Source: Gymnorhina tibicen
Lineage: Eukaryota > Chordata > Aves > Passeriformes > Artamidae
Assembly: GCA_013399875.1 (NCBI GenBank)
Contig: VXAZ01007904.1
Location: 24,620 to 88,619, forward strand
Reading direction: 5' to 3'
DNA length: 64,000 nucleotides
The notes beneath the pieces are model-generated. The model made no database searches and was not told the origin of the DNA. It was given only the letters and a program-made list of their open reading frames with translations. Of the stretch, positions 13,482 to 28,300 are shown piece by piece; the first letter of the stretch is position 1, and the number at the start of each line of letters is the position of its first letter. Both the position numbers and the translations under genes were made by a program.

Positions 13482-16400
13482 TTCTCTGTTACATTATGGA
13501 CAGGAAATCCCCACAATGACGGACCACGAAGTACATACCCCAGAGGAACAAGGGACTACAGAGTGATGGGTTGCTGCCTCATGACTCATGTTGCACTGAA
13601 GCAGCATTTATGAATCAAAGCAGTAAGAACTGCTTTGCTGGTTGAAGATTTCTATTTTCCTCCAGCAAGGTGGCAATCAGGCACATTGCTATCCCCTCCA
13701 GTAGAAAAGCTGTGCTAAGTAGGCAACCCTACAGATGTAGTATCATAAGGGCTACTTTTCCTAGCATCATACCAAGCCATGTTTGATATGCTGCACCTTG
13801 CTGGCTTGATTAAACCATCTTTTCACTACTCAGTCTACCAGCTCTGCAGATAGCAATTCCTAGGGTTCTGGTGAAAGTTACACAATCAAGGATAGCTGGG
13901 TCATATGACATTTTAAAGCAACACAGCTGGCGTAGTGCTTAAGGAACAGAGTCCCAGCCAACCGCCCACAGTAAACTCTAGGTTGCAAGATATTCACAAA
14001 AGCTTAGTCAACAACTTGAAGATAATAAATTAATTCAAGGAAAAAGAAAATACAAAGGTATCCTTGAACAAGTCAAACAGGAAATATAAGATGTATTCAT
14101 TAGTGATTACTTATCTAGTCTTTCTACAATGATTTCAACGTATTTTTACTTTCTTGTATATATCTAGAGAAAACAGCCAGTTTATTCTGAGTTCAGCAGA
14201 ACTATTACAAATTTCACCATCTGATTCTTCTCTTTATTATTATTCAAGTCTTGTTTCATACATCACATGGTGATTTTTTTGCTTAACATTTGCTGTTAAG
14301 AACAACCTACAGAAAGCACAGAAGTCTAAAGGTGAGTTTAAAAGTTCAAGCTTTAACTTATTCACACATCAAACTTAAGTCTCCAAGAAAAAGAAAAGAG
14401 CATTTTTCCCTGGGCCTTTCATTCTTGATGACAGCAAGGGAACTATGAAGGACAAAGTAAAAAGAATGCAAATAGGATTGCTACTGTTGACTGAATGGAA
14501 ACTGGCATCTTGATTTCAGTGGCAGCAACCCATCTTTTCAGTTCTACTCCTTTCAGTAAAGGATCTATTCAAGCAGCATCACTTCCCATGGCTTTTTCCC
14601 TCCTCATTTTTCAAATATAATGCAATTTCTGAAGGAATGGCTTGCTGTCCAGCCAACTGATGAAGGACATTTGCTAAGCAAGACCATAGTATCCAAACAG
14701 AAAGGAAGATTACCACTAGCCACTCAAAATTCAACTGAAGATAATATTTTTTTCCACTAGACTCTCCAATGGAAATTACTTTTCTGCAAATTTATTTGCC
14801 AAAAAATCACAATACTTCTTTCAAGTTCCTTCTACTGTTACATTAGTCAACAATATTTCTGTGATTTACTCAATACACATAGCTGCTCACCCCTACACAT
14901 GTTGAGACTACACAGCAATTATTTATACCCAATGGAAGCTACTTCAGTTCTAATTCAAGAGAACTGGAATAATTGTATTTCTCTAACTTAGGGATTTATA
15001 AAAGTACACCCATATAACAAACTGCTTAAAACTACCTGATATGGTTATTTCTTTAAGTAACTTTCATTGGATAAACCCCAGTTTACAATGAACAATTACA
15101 TTCATCCTATGAAAGTGCAATATATTTGATTACTACATAAGGAAACAAAAAAGTAAAGCTCCTTAATCTGAATTTATTTTGCTCCAAAATGATGCTTATG
15201 CTCCCATGACAAACCAAACAGTTTCAGTGTTCTGGGTTAACCATCTCCCACCTTCCACTTAACTATACATTCTATAGCTATGTATGTGCATACATTCTGT
15301 ATACACATTTCCATTCAATCCAAGACTAAGAACACATTCAGAGTAGTCTAGCCATTATAGAGCAAACCTTTCCAACCAGCTTGGTCACTGTACATAAACC
15401 AATTGAAAAAAAAAATTTTCAAAAACTGCCCTGAAAATCCTCTATATAAATCCAAGCAATATGTTTTGCCATTAGCACTATTCTGTCCTGTTCCTTTAAA
15501 AAACCCCAAACCCCCAAAAAAGAACGTTTCAATACACAATGTAATTAAGGCCAATTAGACAAATTTACTGTGGAAAGTACCAAGTTATCAGTGCAGAATA
15601 ATACTCAGAAAAACTGAATAATAATTGATTAAATGAATGACTTCAGTAAATTCTAATTACAATAATGAGACAGCAAAAGTATCTGCAAGAACTCAAATTT
15701 GAGGTTTTTCCACAATTGCCAGAAATGTGTAGTACTTTTAACAGCTCTCCACAGGCTACAGTTTTGTTCAAGTAAATCTCCAATACTACTAAATAAAAAG
15801 TCCTTTTTTTTAATCTCAAACACGGATTTCTCACTCATTTATTTCTCAAGGTGAGATTTTTCCTTCTTTTAAATTCTGGACCACTGGAATGTTCCATTTT
15901 CTTTTTCAATGGTAGTAAAGCATGCATTGGGATTGCAAAAGGCTTTAAAGGCCTGTCTGACATCACTACCCTGTGAGGTATCAGCTATGGTTGGAGACAT
16001 TGTCATCCAACAGAGAAGCTCAAAGGTCTAATCCATTACATCAAATCCGTACTTCTTCCTAATACCTACTTAATTTATGCTTACCCCACCAGAGAATTCA
16101 GCCAAAATTGTGGTCCAAAACATATCACATGGGTTGGGATTAAAATAAAAGGTCGATTCATTTCTCACACCACTTATGCTGGAAAACAAGAATACACATG
16201 AAGCAACACAAGCTTCAAGCCGCATAGCGTCCCCACAGCTCTTTATGGGCAACTCTGAGCCCTGAGCCTGGTACAAATGATGGGTTTTTTAAGAAAAAGC
16301 ACTTGTTTTGCAGAAATACCAATAGTGTCCAGAAATTGAATATAACCTCTGACAGATATGATATAGAAGAATTTAAATACAGCAGGGGTAAAATCTGTAG

Positions 16401-19247
16401 AGGCACCATAACATCCCATTTCAACCAGCAGCAGAACATAAACAGAACCTACACAACCACTGCTTCTCTTATCATTCAAAACAATTGCTGTAACAAGGCA
16501 CTGCCTGACCTTGAGTCACACCGACCTACTTGGTAGTCCTTGAGTCATTTAACAAGAAACAAAGGAGTAATACAGCAAACTTGAGGGAAAATGTAATCAT
16601 TGACACAAAGAGCAAAAAGGTAATTTTCACAAAATTGCATACAATATAAACCTTTCATGTGGAGGCAGCAAATAACAGCAATCTCAGTTGGATATGGCCA
16701 TGTTGGGAAGGAGAAATTACTAGCAAAGAGGAGTGTAAAAATCAGGAGTGATCAGTTTCCCACCTCTCCAAAGTTCCTCTGCTCTTGGATGAAAGTTTGT
16801 GTTGAAATTAAAGTTCTTGAGAAATTTTAGCAGACATCACCATCCTCAAGTGACATGCCTTGAATGAAAATGTTAAAATTACGCTGAGAAAATGCCCGCA
16901 GAGTGCCTGAGAGCCACATCCACTTTGTTAGTGTTTGGTTTTTCCTTCACTAACTTGGCCATGAGGGTGCCCAGCACAAATGTTGTTATCCAGTCACACG
17001 GTAGAGATGCTTTAAGAAGCTTCTGACAGTACAAGCACAACACTTTAAAATTCAAGCTCAGCCTAGATTTCCTAACTGGCAACTTTGGCCTATTGTATTG
17101 TACTGAACAGAGAATCAGAGAAATGAGACAAAAAGGAAACAGAACAATTTATGTCTTATCCTCTTCTACTTAGCCCTTTTTACTCCTACATCTTAGTTCT
17201 GGAGTGCTTAAAATGAACTGCAAGAGCTTCTAATTTGAACAACAGAGCAGAGAAGTCACGGAATCTACCTTCCCTCTCTCCTCATTACAGTTCCCTGCTT
17301 TTAAATGAATATATTAACAAATCCCAAGTAAAGGTCTCCCATTTCCCTATAGGGAGGTTAGCCTGTGTTTTACTTCACTTTTCATTAGTGCACAGACTCC
17401 TTTTTGCCCCCTGAGAGATTTTTACTCTTTGCCTTCTCTCCCTCTTTCTCCCTCAAAGTCATTGAAACAGTCAGTCCACAGTTTGTTACATACGCAATCA
17501 AAGAAAATAAATCTGAATTTTGTGTGATTTTGACAAGACAGGTTTTAAGGTTAAAAAAAAAAAAAAGCAACCAACAACCCACGAGTTTTTAAGATGCTCA
17601 GTTTTCCTCAACATGTGATTTTCTCCTTCTCCTCCAAAAGCTAATGCTCACCAGAGTCACTCATGTACATCAAGAGAGCAATAGAGAACACAGGACATCC
17701 TCAGTTCTAGTGGTTAATATTCTGAAGTGCCTCTTCATACCATAATGCATTTTTGAAGCTAATGATTGCATAGGTCATAAAATACAGAACCTACTCAACT
17801 TGGAGGTCAATAGATGCTTTTGTAGCCACATTTTTGCCATATCACATGGTACACATCCATTTTGTTCATCCTGCCATGCAGTGACAGCCACCCCTCTGAA
17901 TCTGCCATTATGAGAAAATGCGAAGATCAAAGAGATGAACCACACTGCTGTAAAATGACCTTCAATTTACTATTACATGCATAAAGAGCAGGGTGCATAG
18001 GCAGGCATATTTTTCAGGAGGAAGAGAGGTTCTTTTATCCCCCAGATCAAGGTTATATTAAGAAATCCTATATTCACTGGATTACCAAAAATAAACATTT
18101 TCAGACAGAGTATCATAAAATAATACTATTGGAGTGATCAAACTCTACTAGGTTCAGTATCTGTAACTTTTAGAGATCACCCTCCTGACACAAATGCCAG
18201 CTGCTTTCTCACCCAATCTGACAGGGACTCTAAACAAAATTTTACCCTCTCCTCCAAGAAGAATTTTACTGGAAGCAAGAAATTCAATATTGAAAAACTA
18301 AGTTGTTTGCTGTACATTTGTCTTAGCTTTATGAGAAATTATTAACCAGAGGCAAGTGCTAAAGAGGAATAGTTTGCTTTGCCTTAAATTATTATTAAAA
18401 GGTTACTAGTGGCACACAACAGATCAGGATGCATGAAACAGATCTTGTATCAGATTATTAGCCCACTGTTAGGACCATCCGAGGCCATTTATCTAGGCAG
18501 GGAGCTTGCATTTTCTGTTTCAAGCAGCACAAAGAGGCAGCACTGTGAGCAACATCTAGGCCAGTGCCTGGAGTCATTTTCCCAGTGCCTGGCAGCCTCA
18601 AGACAAAGCTTCATCCAAGTGCTGTCTTTCGCAGAGCGCCAGAAGCAGTTCGGTGGGGTTAGCAGAGAGACAGCAAAGCTGTGAGAGCGGTACTGCCATT
18701 GTCTCTTGCATACATTACAAACGCAAGGCTGACATCTTCTGGCAAGCTGCAGTTTGACTTCTTGGAGGCTCCTGATTTGGTTTGGGGCTGAAAGAAAGCC
18801 ACTCCCAAGACAGCACTGTACCAGTATTCCAAGAGACACTGACTACTGTAGGTGCCTAGCAGAGACCTAGAAGCAAGAGCTGCTGGAATAGGATGATTCA
18901 AGAATTTACAGCAGTTTAAATTTCAAGCCATCAACAGTACTAGGCGAAGTCGACCCTCTTCTAAATAGTGGTTGTTCCCTCCTACTCACTTTAGTTTACA
19001 AGACCACTGAAATATGGGATCTGCAGATGGATTTCATTAAGCAGAACTAGAGACTAGCTTATGGCCAAGAAGACTGGCACAAACCCCAGCTTTTTCCCTA
19101 CACAAAGGCCTCCCAGATATTGGAAGTTTTGCCTGACATGCATACTGCAGGTTTGGGATCTCTGAGAAATCCCTTCATTTGCTTATTAAACTATGAACAA
19201 GAAATCCATATAGAAGTATAAGCAGACAGTCTCAGTACTTGGCAGCC
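13482..19247. other. Non-coding DNA with one G+C-richer patch
   Basis: An A14 tract lies at 17553-17566 and a pyrimidine-rich stretch at about 17395-17455. Around 18480-18850 G+C rises, and opposite-strand frames of 91 codons (18409-18684, plus) and 116 codons (18489-18839, minus) overlap. Overlap on both strands is expected where stop codons are rarer, and neither product is recognisable, so I do not call a gene. Confidence 0.5.
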
Positions 19248-19325
19248 ACAGGATCACAGAGCAGGTGAGGTGGGAAGCAAGTTCTGGAGATTACCCAGTG
19301 CAGGTATCTGCTCAGACTTGGACAC
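19248..19325 (-). mobile_element. CR1 LINE 3'-end remnant
   Basis: The stretch runs through GGATCACAGAGCAGGTGAGG, TGGGAAGC, TTCTGGAGATTACCCAGT and CTGCTCAGA. This parallels the well-known antisense start of avian CR1 copies (AATCACAGAATGG, GTTGGAAGGGACCT, CTGGAGATCATCCAGTCC, CTGCTCAGA). The element itself therefore points to the minus strand, with only about 80 bp of its 3' end left. CR1 is the main retroposon of birds and reptiles, so this supports a sauropsid origin for the window. The family comparison is from memory. Confidence 0.55.
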
Positions 19326-22300
19326 TAAAAGCAGACAATAGTTACATGCTTAAGAGCAGACCACTTCCCTAAAAATCAGTACAACATCCTAATCTCTCTA
19401 AAGCTAGTGAATATTTCCTAGTTGGTACGTGCAAATTCCTTCTTTTCAAATAACTATTTTCTGTTTCAAGTTTAGACCTTAGAAGTTTCAATTGACACAT
19501 TTTCTACCTCAAGTTACACACTGCCAACAGCGTCACTGCAAAAGATGACAATAGCTTCACTCTGGTTTCTGACACTCACAAGGCAATGAAATGATTTGAC
19601 TAAAATGGAGTTTACAGGGAAAAAAGATCTCAGAATAAAATGTGACAGAAATCTTAGCCAAAAGGCTCTTCATCTTAAACAGCCATGTCTGAAAAGCTAA
19701 TCAGAATCAAAACTTCCATGCACAATAGCAGGTCTTCTATGGAGGCATACACTACGATTTAAAACATGCTGGAATAGGGGGAAAACAGCCTTTCCATTGT
19801 AATGCATATGAGTCCTTCTCAATAACCACCTGGCCTAGAGACCAGGTAAAGTGTGGGGAGAAGAAAGCTTCCCACTGGATCAAGGTACAAGCTGCCTATG
19901 CCAAGTCACGCATCAGTAGTCCCTCAATAATTGTTTTTATCATAAGTATCCCATTCTCCTTTTTTACAATGCTATCAAGATAGACAGTAAGTTATCCCAG
20001 AAAGCTGAGAAGCTAAAAAGCTTTTCTGTGCTCTGAAATCCTCTCTTTCAGAGGCATCAGCACAATTTTTATGGTAGTCAAGCAGGATAAAAAGCTGTCC
20101 CAAATTCTTCTCGTATTGTCTAATTGAGTACAGCAGCATAATCTCACAAGGCCAGCAATAGAAAGTGATAGAGAGCTCTAAAAACTATGCTATTTAAACT
20201 ATAGTCTTAATGAATGATAGTTGTCAATCCACTACCTTTTTCCAGGGTAAAATTCAATTTACATTCAAAATACCACTGTACCTTTTCAGAGCTAGAAATG
20301 CAGCGGAACAAAATATGGCATCAGCTCAAGGCTTATTTTTCAGTAAAAAAAGGAATAGATTTCTATCAACACTTATAGCTAATGTGAAATTTTGAAAGAG
20401 TAACAGTAGTGCAAGTATGCAAAGCATCCCAAAGAATTAGAAAACTGTAAAACTAATAGTTTTAAAAAAACACCCCTTTAACTTCTCTACATACCAAATT
20501 CAAACAGCAAACCAAATCCAGTTAGCAACAGATACATAAGAACCAGAGAAAGAAGAACATGAAACAGTTCATAAAAGCAAATTCATGCCTTCCAAGAACA
20601 TGAGCAGTATGATAAGGAACAGCTAAAAGGAAAAAGCACTTGTAAAATCACTATATTTGAATCCTGAATCAGTGGTTTTGCCAGTAGCATATTTAAACCA
20701 CCTATATTAAAGACTGGAACAGAGGCAGCACATCAGGCACAAGCTAAACAGAAAAAAGTCTCAACAAGCCAGAAAAGCAACTTGTTACACCCTCTAGTTC
20801 AATTCCTGCTAGTGGCAGCTGATCCATTGTTCCAATTTACCATCACTTGGAAAATCGGGGTTTTATGAACATCATGGTGTTCCCCATGTCCATCACTGCT
20901 GATTTGAAACTGAATTGCCACTATGCTGAAGAGAGTACATTATATTTAAAAGTCCCCTGGAAAATCTCCTGTAATCAGGAGCACAAGAGTAATTCTTGTC
21001 AGTTCAAACCATTCCTTTCCTTAATTTCTGAATTTTACTTTGATTTAATTACCCTTTGTGTTCTACATAATCACTGTCCAATTCTTCACAGACCTTTAGC
21101 CACAGAACAAGAGAGGACTAATTTTTGATTCATTAAAAAATAAAATAAACCAACACTCTACAGGTACTGTTTGCTGGTTTTGGTTTGGGGGGGGTTTTCC
21201 CCAAATTTTAATTACTAAGGAACCCTAGAAGCATTTATCATTGCATACCAACCCTCTCAAAGAGTTCATGTACAAGTCACAGTGGATGCTGTCAGTTTTT
21301 TAGGCACTTAGAAAATTGGAAGTGATTACTGATTAGGCAAAAGCCATGTCTTCCAGGACTCTAGATAGGACTACATGAACCAGGCTACAGAGAAGAAAAA
21401 TTCATCTTTTCACAGCGGCATTCTCTGCAAGCAGCATAAGCATTTAATAGTGGTGCTTACAAAAACAGAGTAATTCAGGACTGCATGGAAAAGGTTTTTC
21501 AGGAGATTGGTAACTGGATGCAAAGCATTAGGTCATGAGTGATTCAAACATAATCCAGCACTGTGCTGAGCTTTAGTGGTTGCTATTTGAAAGCCTAAGA
21601 AAATACAGTGATGATCTCATTCCAGTCTTTAGCGAGAAGGTATCAATTTCACAAAAGCACAGACACAGTTGGAATTAATTGTCACTCTTGTTGTCAATCA
21701 CCAAGGAGATCATGGATTCTGTCAGGCTTCAGTCTACTTGGACATTGTCTAGACTTCTTAAAAAGGCACATTTTTCTACTCTAAACTACAACCTATGAAC
21801 CCTTCCCCAGACACAAAGACAGCAAGGTGAGATACTTCCATATTTCTCCTGAAGCTAAGCAGAGGCAGAGTCTCTTCACCACATGAACACCCTAATCTGA
21901 CTCACAGTTCTACAAGCTGTATTATGGAATTATTTTCTGTTTCACTTGTTTAAGAGAGGCCAAGGCAAACTGAAGGAAATAATTTGGCAAACATACCACC
22001 TACTCCTGCTTCCAGTCACAGAGAAAGTCAGAGAAAAATCAGGAAGAACTCCAGTACATATCACATTATCAGTATAACAATAAGCCATTCGTTTGGAATA
22101 CAGGGAATTTCTATCCACGCCATTTCTAGTCTCTGATGAGCTCAGTTTAGGATAGATAGTGAAACAGGTTTCTCTCCCATCATATAGAAATACTGTTGTT
22201 TCAAGGTCAATACTGCAAGAAACCTCGTTCTAAAACTGCTCATTGAGCGCTAGGTTCATCACTAAAAACAGAAACCTCATTCACCAGGTAAAATGCACTC

Positions 22301-25300
22301 TGCACAAATGCACCCTTTGTTACTACAGCTAAAAAGAAATCCCACACAAACTTTATGTGGTTTTGTATCAGATTAAATTTGTATCATAATTAAAATATTA
22401 AACTCACTGCAAATACAATTTATGTGATTTCCTTAAGTCTAATGTTGTCCTTCATATAGTCTGGACAAACTTACCATTTAAGAAGACTTCTCACAGAAAC
22501 TGACCCCTAAATGCAAGGTTTACAGAGGTCATGATCAACAAAAAACTAAGTTTTACAAAGCTTCTGGATTATATTTAAGGCTACCCAATCACAGACAACA
22601 GAACTAGTTCTGCGTTACCATAAAAAATTAAGCACAGTTTATCTACCACTCAGAATTAGAGATCATAAATGAAAGCATTATGAAACAATATTTCTGTAAT
22701 TAGTCATAGGGGTCTTTTGTTCTTGACTGTGGCTCAGTCAAGAGCAACTGAACCCTTACTAATGCTCTGCTGCTTCAGCTCTGACTCTGAAACCACCTGT
22801 ACTAATTTATCCTTAAACCAGATACATTGCCAAAGAAAAGTCTGACTGATTAAAAGTTTAGGTTAAGTCATTAGAACCAGCTGTATAAATAGCTTGTGTA
22901 TCTGCTTTTAATGATTGGAAGAAAATATCACTCAGCTTCAAAGATACAGCACATAATGATCTGCATTTCTGGATTCTGTCTATAAACTAATTATTTGTTT
23001 GGTGCTCTAAGCAATTAGTTCTTGTTACTGGAAATGCTATTCTACATGGGGGAATTCTTTGTACTAACATTTTCACCCCTTTGATGCGAGGCTTCTATTT
23101 ATATGAGGGTTTTTTTGTAAAAGTACACAGACTTTGTTTCTTTGGACAGGTTCTGTTACTTTTGTGTACTTAAGAGAAATTTTAAAACATTCCCATCCAA
23201 AGAGGTATCATACAACAAAATGAGATTGGAAAGGTTAAAGAGCATCTGTCCTGACTACTCATTTCTGAAACTATTCCAGTAGTGCTTTCAGCTGGAACAG
23301 CTATTCCAACCTTAATGTTTCCTTAGTACTGATAGCGTTCTCATGCCTATTAAAACAAAACACACAAGATACAATACTTTTCCATCACTCATGATGTTCA
23401 GTCATCCCCTAAACACTTCTGTCCATTCATGAGGCTCTTGCAAGCCACAGGTACATTTTCCACTGCTCCTAACTCCAGATGCTTTCATGTCTTCCAAATA
23501 CTCTCAACATTTATTGCTTTTTACAGCACTTCTATTAACGTTCAAATTCCATATTTGTATTTAAAGTTAATTTCAATTTCCTTAATACAGAGTTTCCCAA
23601 TTGATACATCCCTATATGCCTGTTCCCAATCTCTGTTAAAAGCAGTGGAATTCAATAAGTTTAACAAGAAACCAAACCACAAAATCGTGCGTATCACATC
23701 TCCAGAAAGCTTCAGTCTTTGATTATTTTCTTTCACGGGAATGACAAAGGGTAGGACTAGGTCTCTTTTGAACTGTAAAAGAGCAAACAAATCCCTAATT
23801 CCTTCACACCTACAGACTGTGCCAACACAAATCATACTTCAGATCCTCACTCATGCCAGTAAATACAGGAACACACAAATCACTTTCAAAAGAGCATTTG
23901 CATTTTGTACAAGTTTGTATGCACACAGATACAAAGGGGAGTCAGAGCTTTTGTTCCTAGTACAGAGATACCTATTTCTTTAAAAATTAAACAGTCAATG
24001 CAAAACAGAAAAAGTTAAGACAGTGATATTTAAACCCCTTTCACCCTGCAGTTAACATGGATTTACAAGCAATTGTATTACATGTGTATAATCTAGCAAG
24101 GATGGTCCACATTTACTACCCTCAAGGTAAAAAAGAAACCAAAAGACAAGACTAAAAAAAAACCTCCAGGAAATTACAAATTGCTCTTGATAGCCTAGCT
24201 GAGAGTACCACTGAACTCAGCCAAGTCTAGACACACTCAAGGCTGGAGCCACCAGTTTAGGTGGCTTTGTGAAGCAAACCCAGGTTTAATTGACTAGCAT
24301 GAAACTTGAGCTGCTTCAGAAGCTCTCCTTGTTCGTACTGCCTTGAGAGAGGTGAGGCTGCAATACACAAATTTTTCAGGCAACCAGATAAAATTCTCAG
24401 TTAAAATGAGTTAAAACCCTCTACTAGGACTCAAATAAAAATTTTTCACTCAGCCTAAGAGACTTCTCAAGCATATCATGCATAAAGCACTCTTTAAACT
24501 CCATTTCTACATTCGTGTGTAATTTACACCTGCATCAACTCACTTGATCTTTCTTGCAAGTATAGACAGCATAAAAAGCTGTGGGATTGTGTACACTTAT
24601 ACACAAATTTTCAACAAGATACACACTAATTCTGTTTATTGTCAGGAACCCAAGACATCCGTACCACCTGTATAATACATATGCACATGACAATTTATAT
24701 TTGGGCATGTACACATAAAAGCAGCATGGAAAAAAATGAGGAGGAGGGAAGGGCAGAACAAAGAGGCACAGAATCTTTGTATCATCTTTGAGAAAGTGAT
24801 AGGAAATGCTTGGGCCACGTAGCTTCTTCCCAAAAATGGATTCAAAATTTTCCATAGGTGCTCTCTAAAACACATGTTTGCAAAGCACAGAGCACCTTTA
24901 TGGGATGTTAACTACCTGTTCCAGCTTAGTTTTTGTCTCATTGACTGAAGTTGCAGAGCAATGCAACTGAAAAATCATTAATACCATAACAGCCACAAGA
25001 CTGATGGACCTACAGCCAGCTCTTGACATTTTCTGGAACTGTAAATTGTGAACTACTTGCTACATTTCAGTTTTATTTTCTCTACACTTCACAGTACATA
25101 ACACAGCTGATTTGCCCTCAGTTATCAGTGTCATCTTTGCCCTTCTTCCAAAACATAATGGGAACATGATTCCTGCCCCACATGAACCTGCTTAAAGCAA
25201 TGTTGCTCCTCAGCAACTTGCTTTAAATTGCTTGCAGATTTATCTCTATTTACCCTGCCTTTGCTCTAAATAAAAGAAAATGCATAGGATTACATCTTTT

Positions 25301-28300
25301 TAATAATACAACCACTGAAAATTATATAAACCTCAAGAGAAGCAATTGACTAGTGCAGCATCTTCCACCTTGTCCATCTCCCCACTTTGTTCTTTGCAGA
25401 AGCTCCATGAAGTTATAACCTGCAGCAAACTCCCTCCCAGGAAGGCTACGTGACAGTTCAACAACAGCTGGCACAAGCTAGAAATTAGAAATAAAAATCT
25501 AGAGTTTGGTTCCATGTGTCACAGAACCTGCTCCTCTTGCCAGTGACTTACTGTACTCCACAATTGCTGCATATCCACAACACCCACCCACCATCATCAT
25601 ACCATCGACCTTCTTCAGCTGTTTTCAGGTGCACAGTCTCCTTTTTAACTACTGGTCACCAAGAATATTTAAAGGAATTCGGGCGTGCTTTCTCCAGCAA
25701 TCACCTGAATATAAGAAACATGGATTATCAAAGGCTACAAAGATGGCACTGATGATCTTGGTCAGCACTGTGCCCTGAAGGCTACTGCAGCAAGATAATC
25801 TCCCCTCTTCTACATTATCTGGAAATATTTCTTTACCTCAACAAGGAGACAGCCCTTAGGTAGCTACGCCAAAAATCCACACTTCATCTCATTCCTTATT
25901 TTCAGTGTTTGTCTAACAGTTCTTTTGGTGGCTCTTCCCCAGCATAACACTTAACTTCCACAAATACAAGAATAATATTTCAAACTACACCCACTTCCAT
26001 TCATACCACCTTGCTCTATATTCAGGAGGGCAAATGAAGTTCTGATGTATTTGAAACAAGACCACTGCCTGCAGGAACTGTACTAAGGTACTACTGGTGG
26101 CTAAGATAACCTAAAACTCCCTCAGAATCATGCCACTGCCCAAACACACCTAATACTTGGATTCCACTCAAGTCTTCTCTAACGTGTTACTGACATGTTT
26201 CAAGCACTACAGGATCAGATGCTACTTGAATTTGAACATTCCAGTGTGTTACTAATTGCATAAATTGTGACTAAATTTCAATCACAATTGAATCTGAGTA
26301 TTTTCAAGCCTCAATTTCCTCACTCATATTTCCATACAGAAATTTAATTTATGGTAGAATCCACTACATCATTTCCAAAGGCAAGCAGAATACAGATCCC
26401 AACCAACTTGGAGCTGCAGTAAAGAAAACCACTGGAAATACTTTAAGCAACCCAGGTTGCCTTCAAGACTTGTGTACAAACATTCCTGGATCATTCAAGG
26501 AAGCATATTAATTCAAGACCTATGGAAAAAGATACTAATTAAAATGTCTGCCATCTCTCCTTGCAGTCACCAGGTTTATGTCTGGTGCCTGCTTCCTTGA
26601 CTTCAGCACAAGGAAGAGTTGGCACTTTTAATTTACAAGCTGCAGGTAAACTTTGAAGATGTTACTTGCCATTGGCAATACTGGCTGTTCAATTTGCCCT
26701 GTTCATATCTGCTTCTTTCTTCAACACCTTTCCCCACACAGGAAGAAAACTACCTAAGTACTCTTCAGAGAGGAGAGACCAAATCACAAACACTTCAGGG
26801 CAGGAAGCTTGAACAACTTAACCTGTTCTTCGCAAGTTCTATAAATGCTATTTCATACAACTCGGTATATTCATCACCCCACCTTTTCCATAGGCCACAG
26901 GAAAACACTGCATTCATCCCTCCACCCTTGAAGCCCACCAGAGGAGTTCTGGTATCTCTGCCATCATTTTTAGGAGCATTAGACTCTGAAATGCTGTTTT
27001 TAAGGAAACTTACAATTATACACACAGCATATGCTGTTTGCCTCTGCAAGTTATAGTCAAGATTTCCATTCTTTTCCCTAATGATAGATTCAAAGTGTGC
27101 ATTAAGTTTATATAAGATGAATATATAACTCAAGAGTGCCAGCTGCAGCCCCACAAAGCCACTGAAAGGTTATTTTGTCTCACAAAGGAAAGTAAGCACC
27201 TTTCAGAGGCATCACCATTTCCTTCTCTCCTAGATTCAGATCCCTTCGGGCAGATTTGGCACACACAGCTGCATTAAGAGGACAAGACAGAGCAATTCTG
27301 TCAGTGCAGCAGGTTAAACAAACCTGTCACCAAGAGGCTTTATTTCAAAGGCAACTCTCCTCTGATTCACAAAAGGTCTGTACGCCACATAGCCAAGCAG
27401 AGATTCCCAGATGGTGTTGGCAAAGCAATCTCCACTTTCTCCCAACAGTAAAGCAGCATGTTGATCTCTAGTAAAAAATATGCACAGCCCTGATCCCTTT
27501 GCTATCAGTTCTGTAACATGCACTGCTCAAATTCATAAAAGCCTGTCAACCACCAGCAGTTTTAAGATTTTCATGAAGCTCTCCTACTCTTAGCAAAAAA
27601 CCCCATGAACTCAGCATTTAAAACCAAGATAAAGTGCTTGGAATAGCACATTGCATCTCTTTCTTAATGACAGTCACACTATTCCCTAAAGTTTGGGCAA
27701 GTTCTCCTTCAAAGCAGCAACGAGTTGTTGGCCAGCTGATCAATAGTTTGCTCTAGTACAAGACAGGACTAACACTGAACCAGCTACCTTTAAATTCACC
27801 AGGAACCAGCAGATTGCAGTTGGCTTCTCTTACAGACACATCTCTAAACGATCTTGGCTCCCAGTTCCTGGCTCTCATGACAGGTCCAGTGTCATGCACA
27901 CATGACGCACACGTGGGATGCACACATGAACAAATGGACTAAACAGCATTGCTCAAATCCTGCTGCACTTGCTTAACTATAATAAGATTTCCCAAGAGAG
28001 CTTTACTTTGTGTCAGTTCTGCTCTCCTTCAATCCTGCAGTTCTTCTGCAAGTTTCTGCTCAAGACTTAGCACAGACCACGCAAAACTCAGAAAACAGAA
28101 ACTCAGAAGTATTTCAGCAATTAAGCTTCCTTCTGGAGTAGTACCAACCATATAAATCATACAATACAGACTATTTCCCTGATTTTAAATTAAAAAAACA
28201 AAACAAAAACACTAATAAAAGGACCTTAATGGATTGATAAAGCATTTACGAGGTCAATGAATAAAATGGTCAAGGTTTCTCTCAAAGGAAAAAAAAACTA

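Noticed and set aside
18106..18200. Possible further CR1 fragment (ATCATAAAATAATACTATTG then AGAGATCACCCTCCTG)
   Set aside because: Too diverged. Only scattered words match the CR1 3' end from memory.
18409..18839. Opposite-strand frames of 91 and 116 codons in a G+C-richer patch
   Set aside because: Stops are rarer at higher G+C, so both strands open together. Neither product is recognisable.
26619..27154. Longest open frame in the window (145 codons, plus) with an overlapping 119-codon minus frame
   Set aside because: No recognisable product, opposite-strand overlap, and a length within chance for 64 kb of six-frame sequence. No splice or polyadenylation context was seen.
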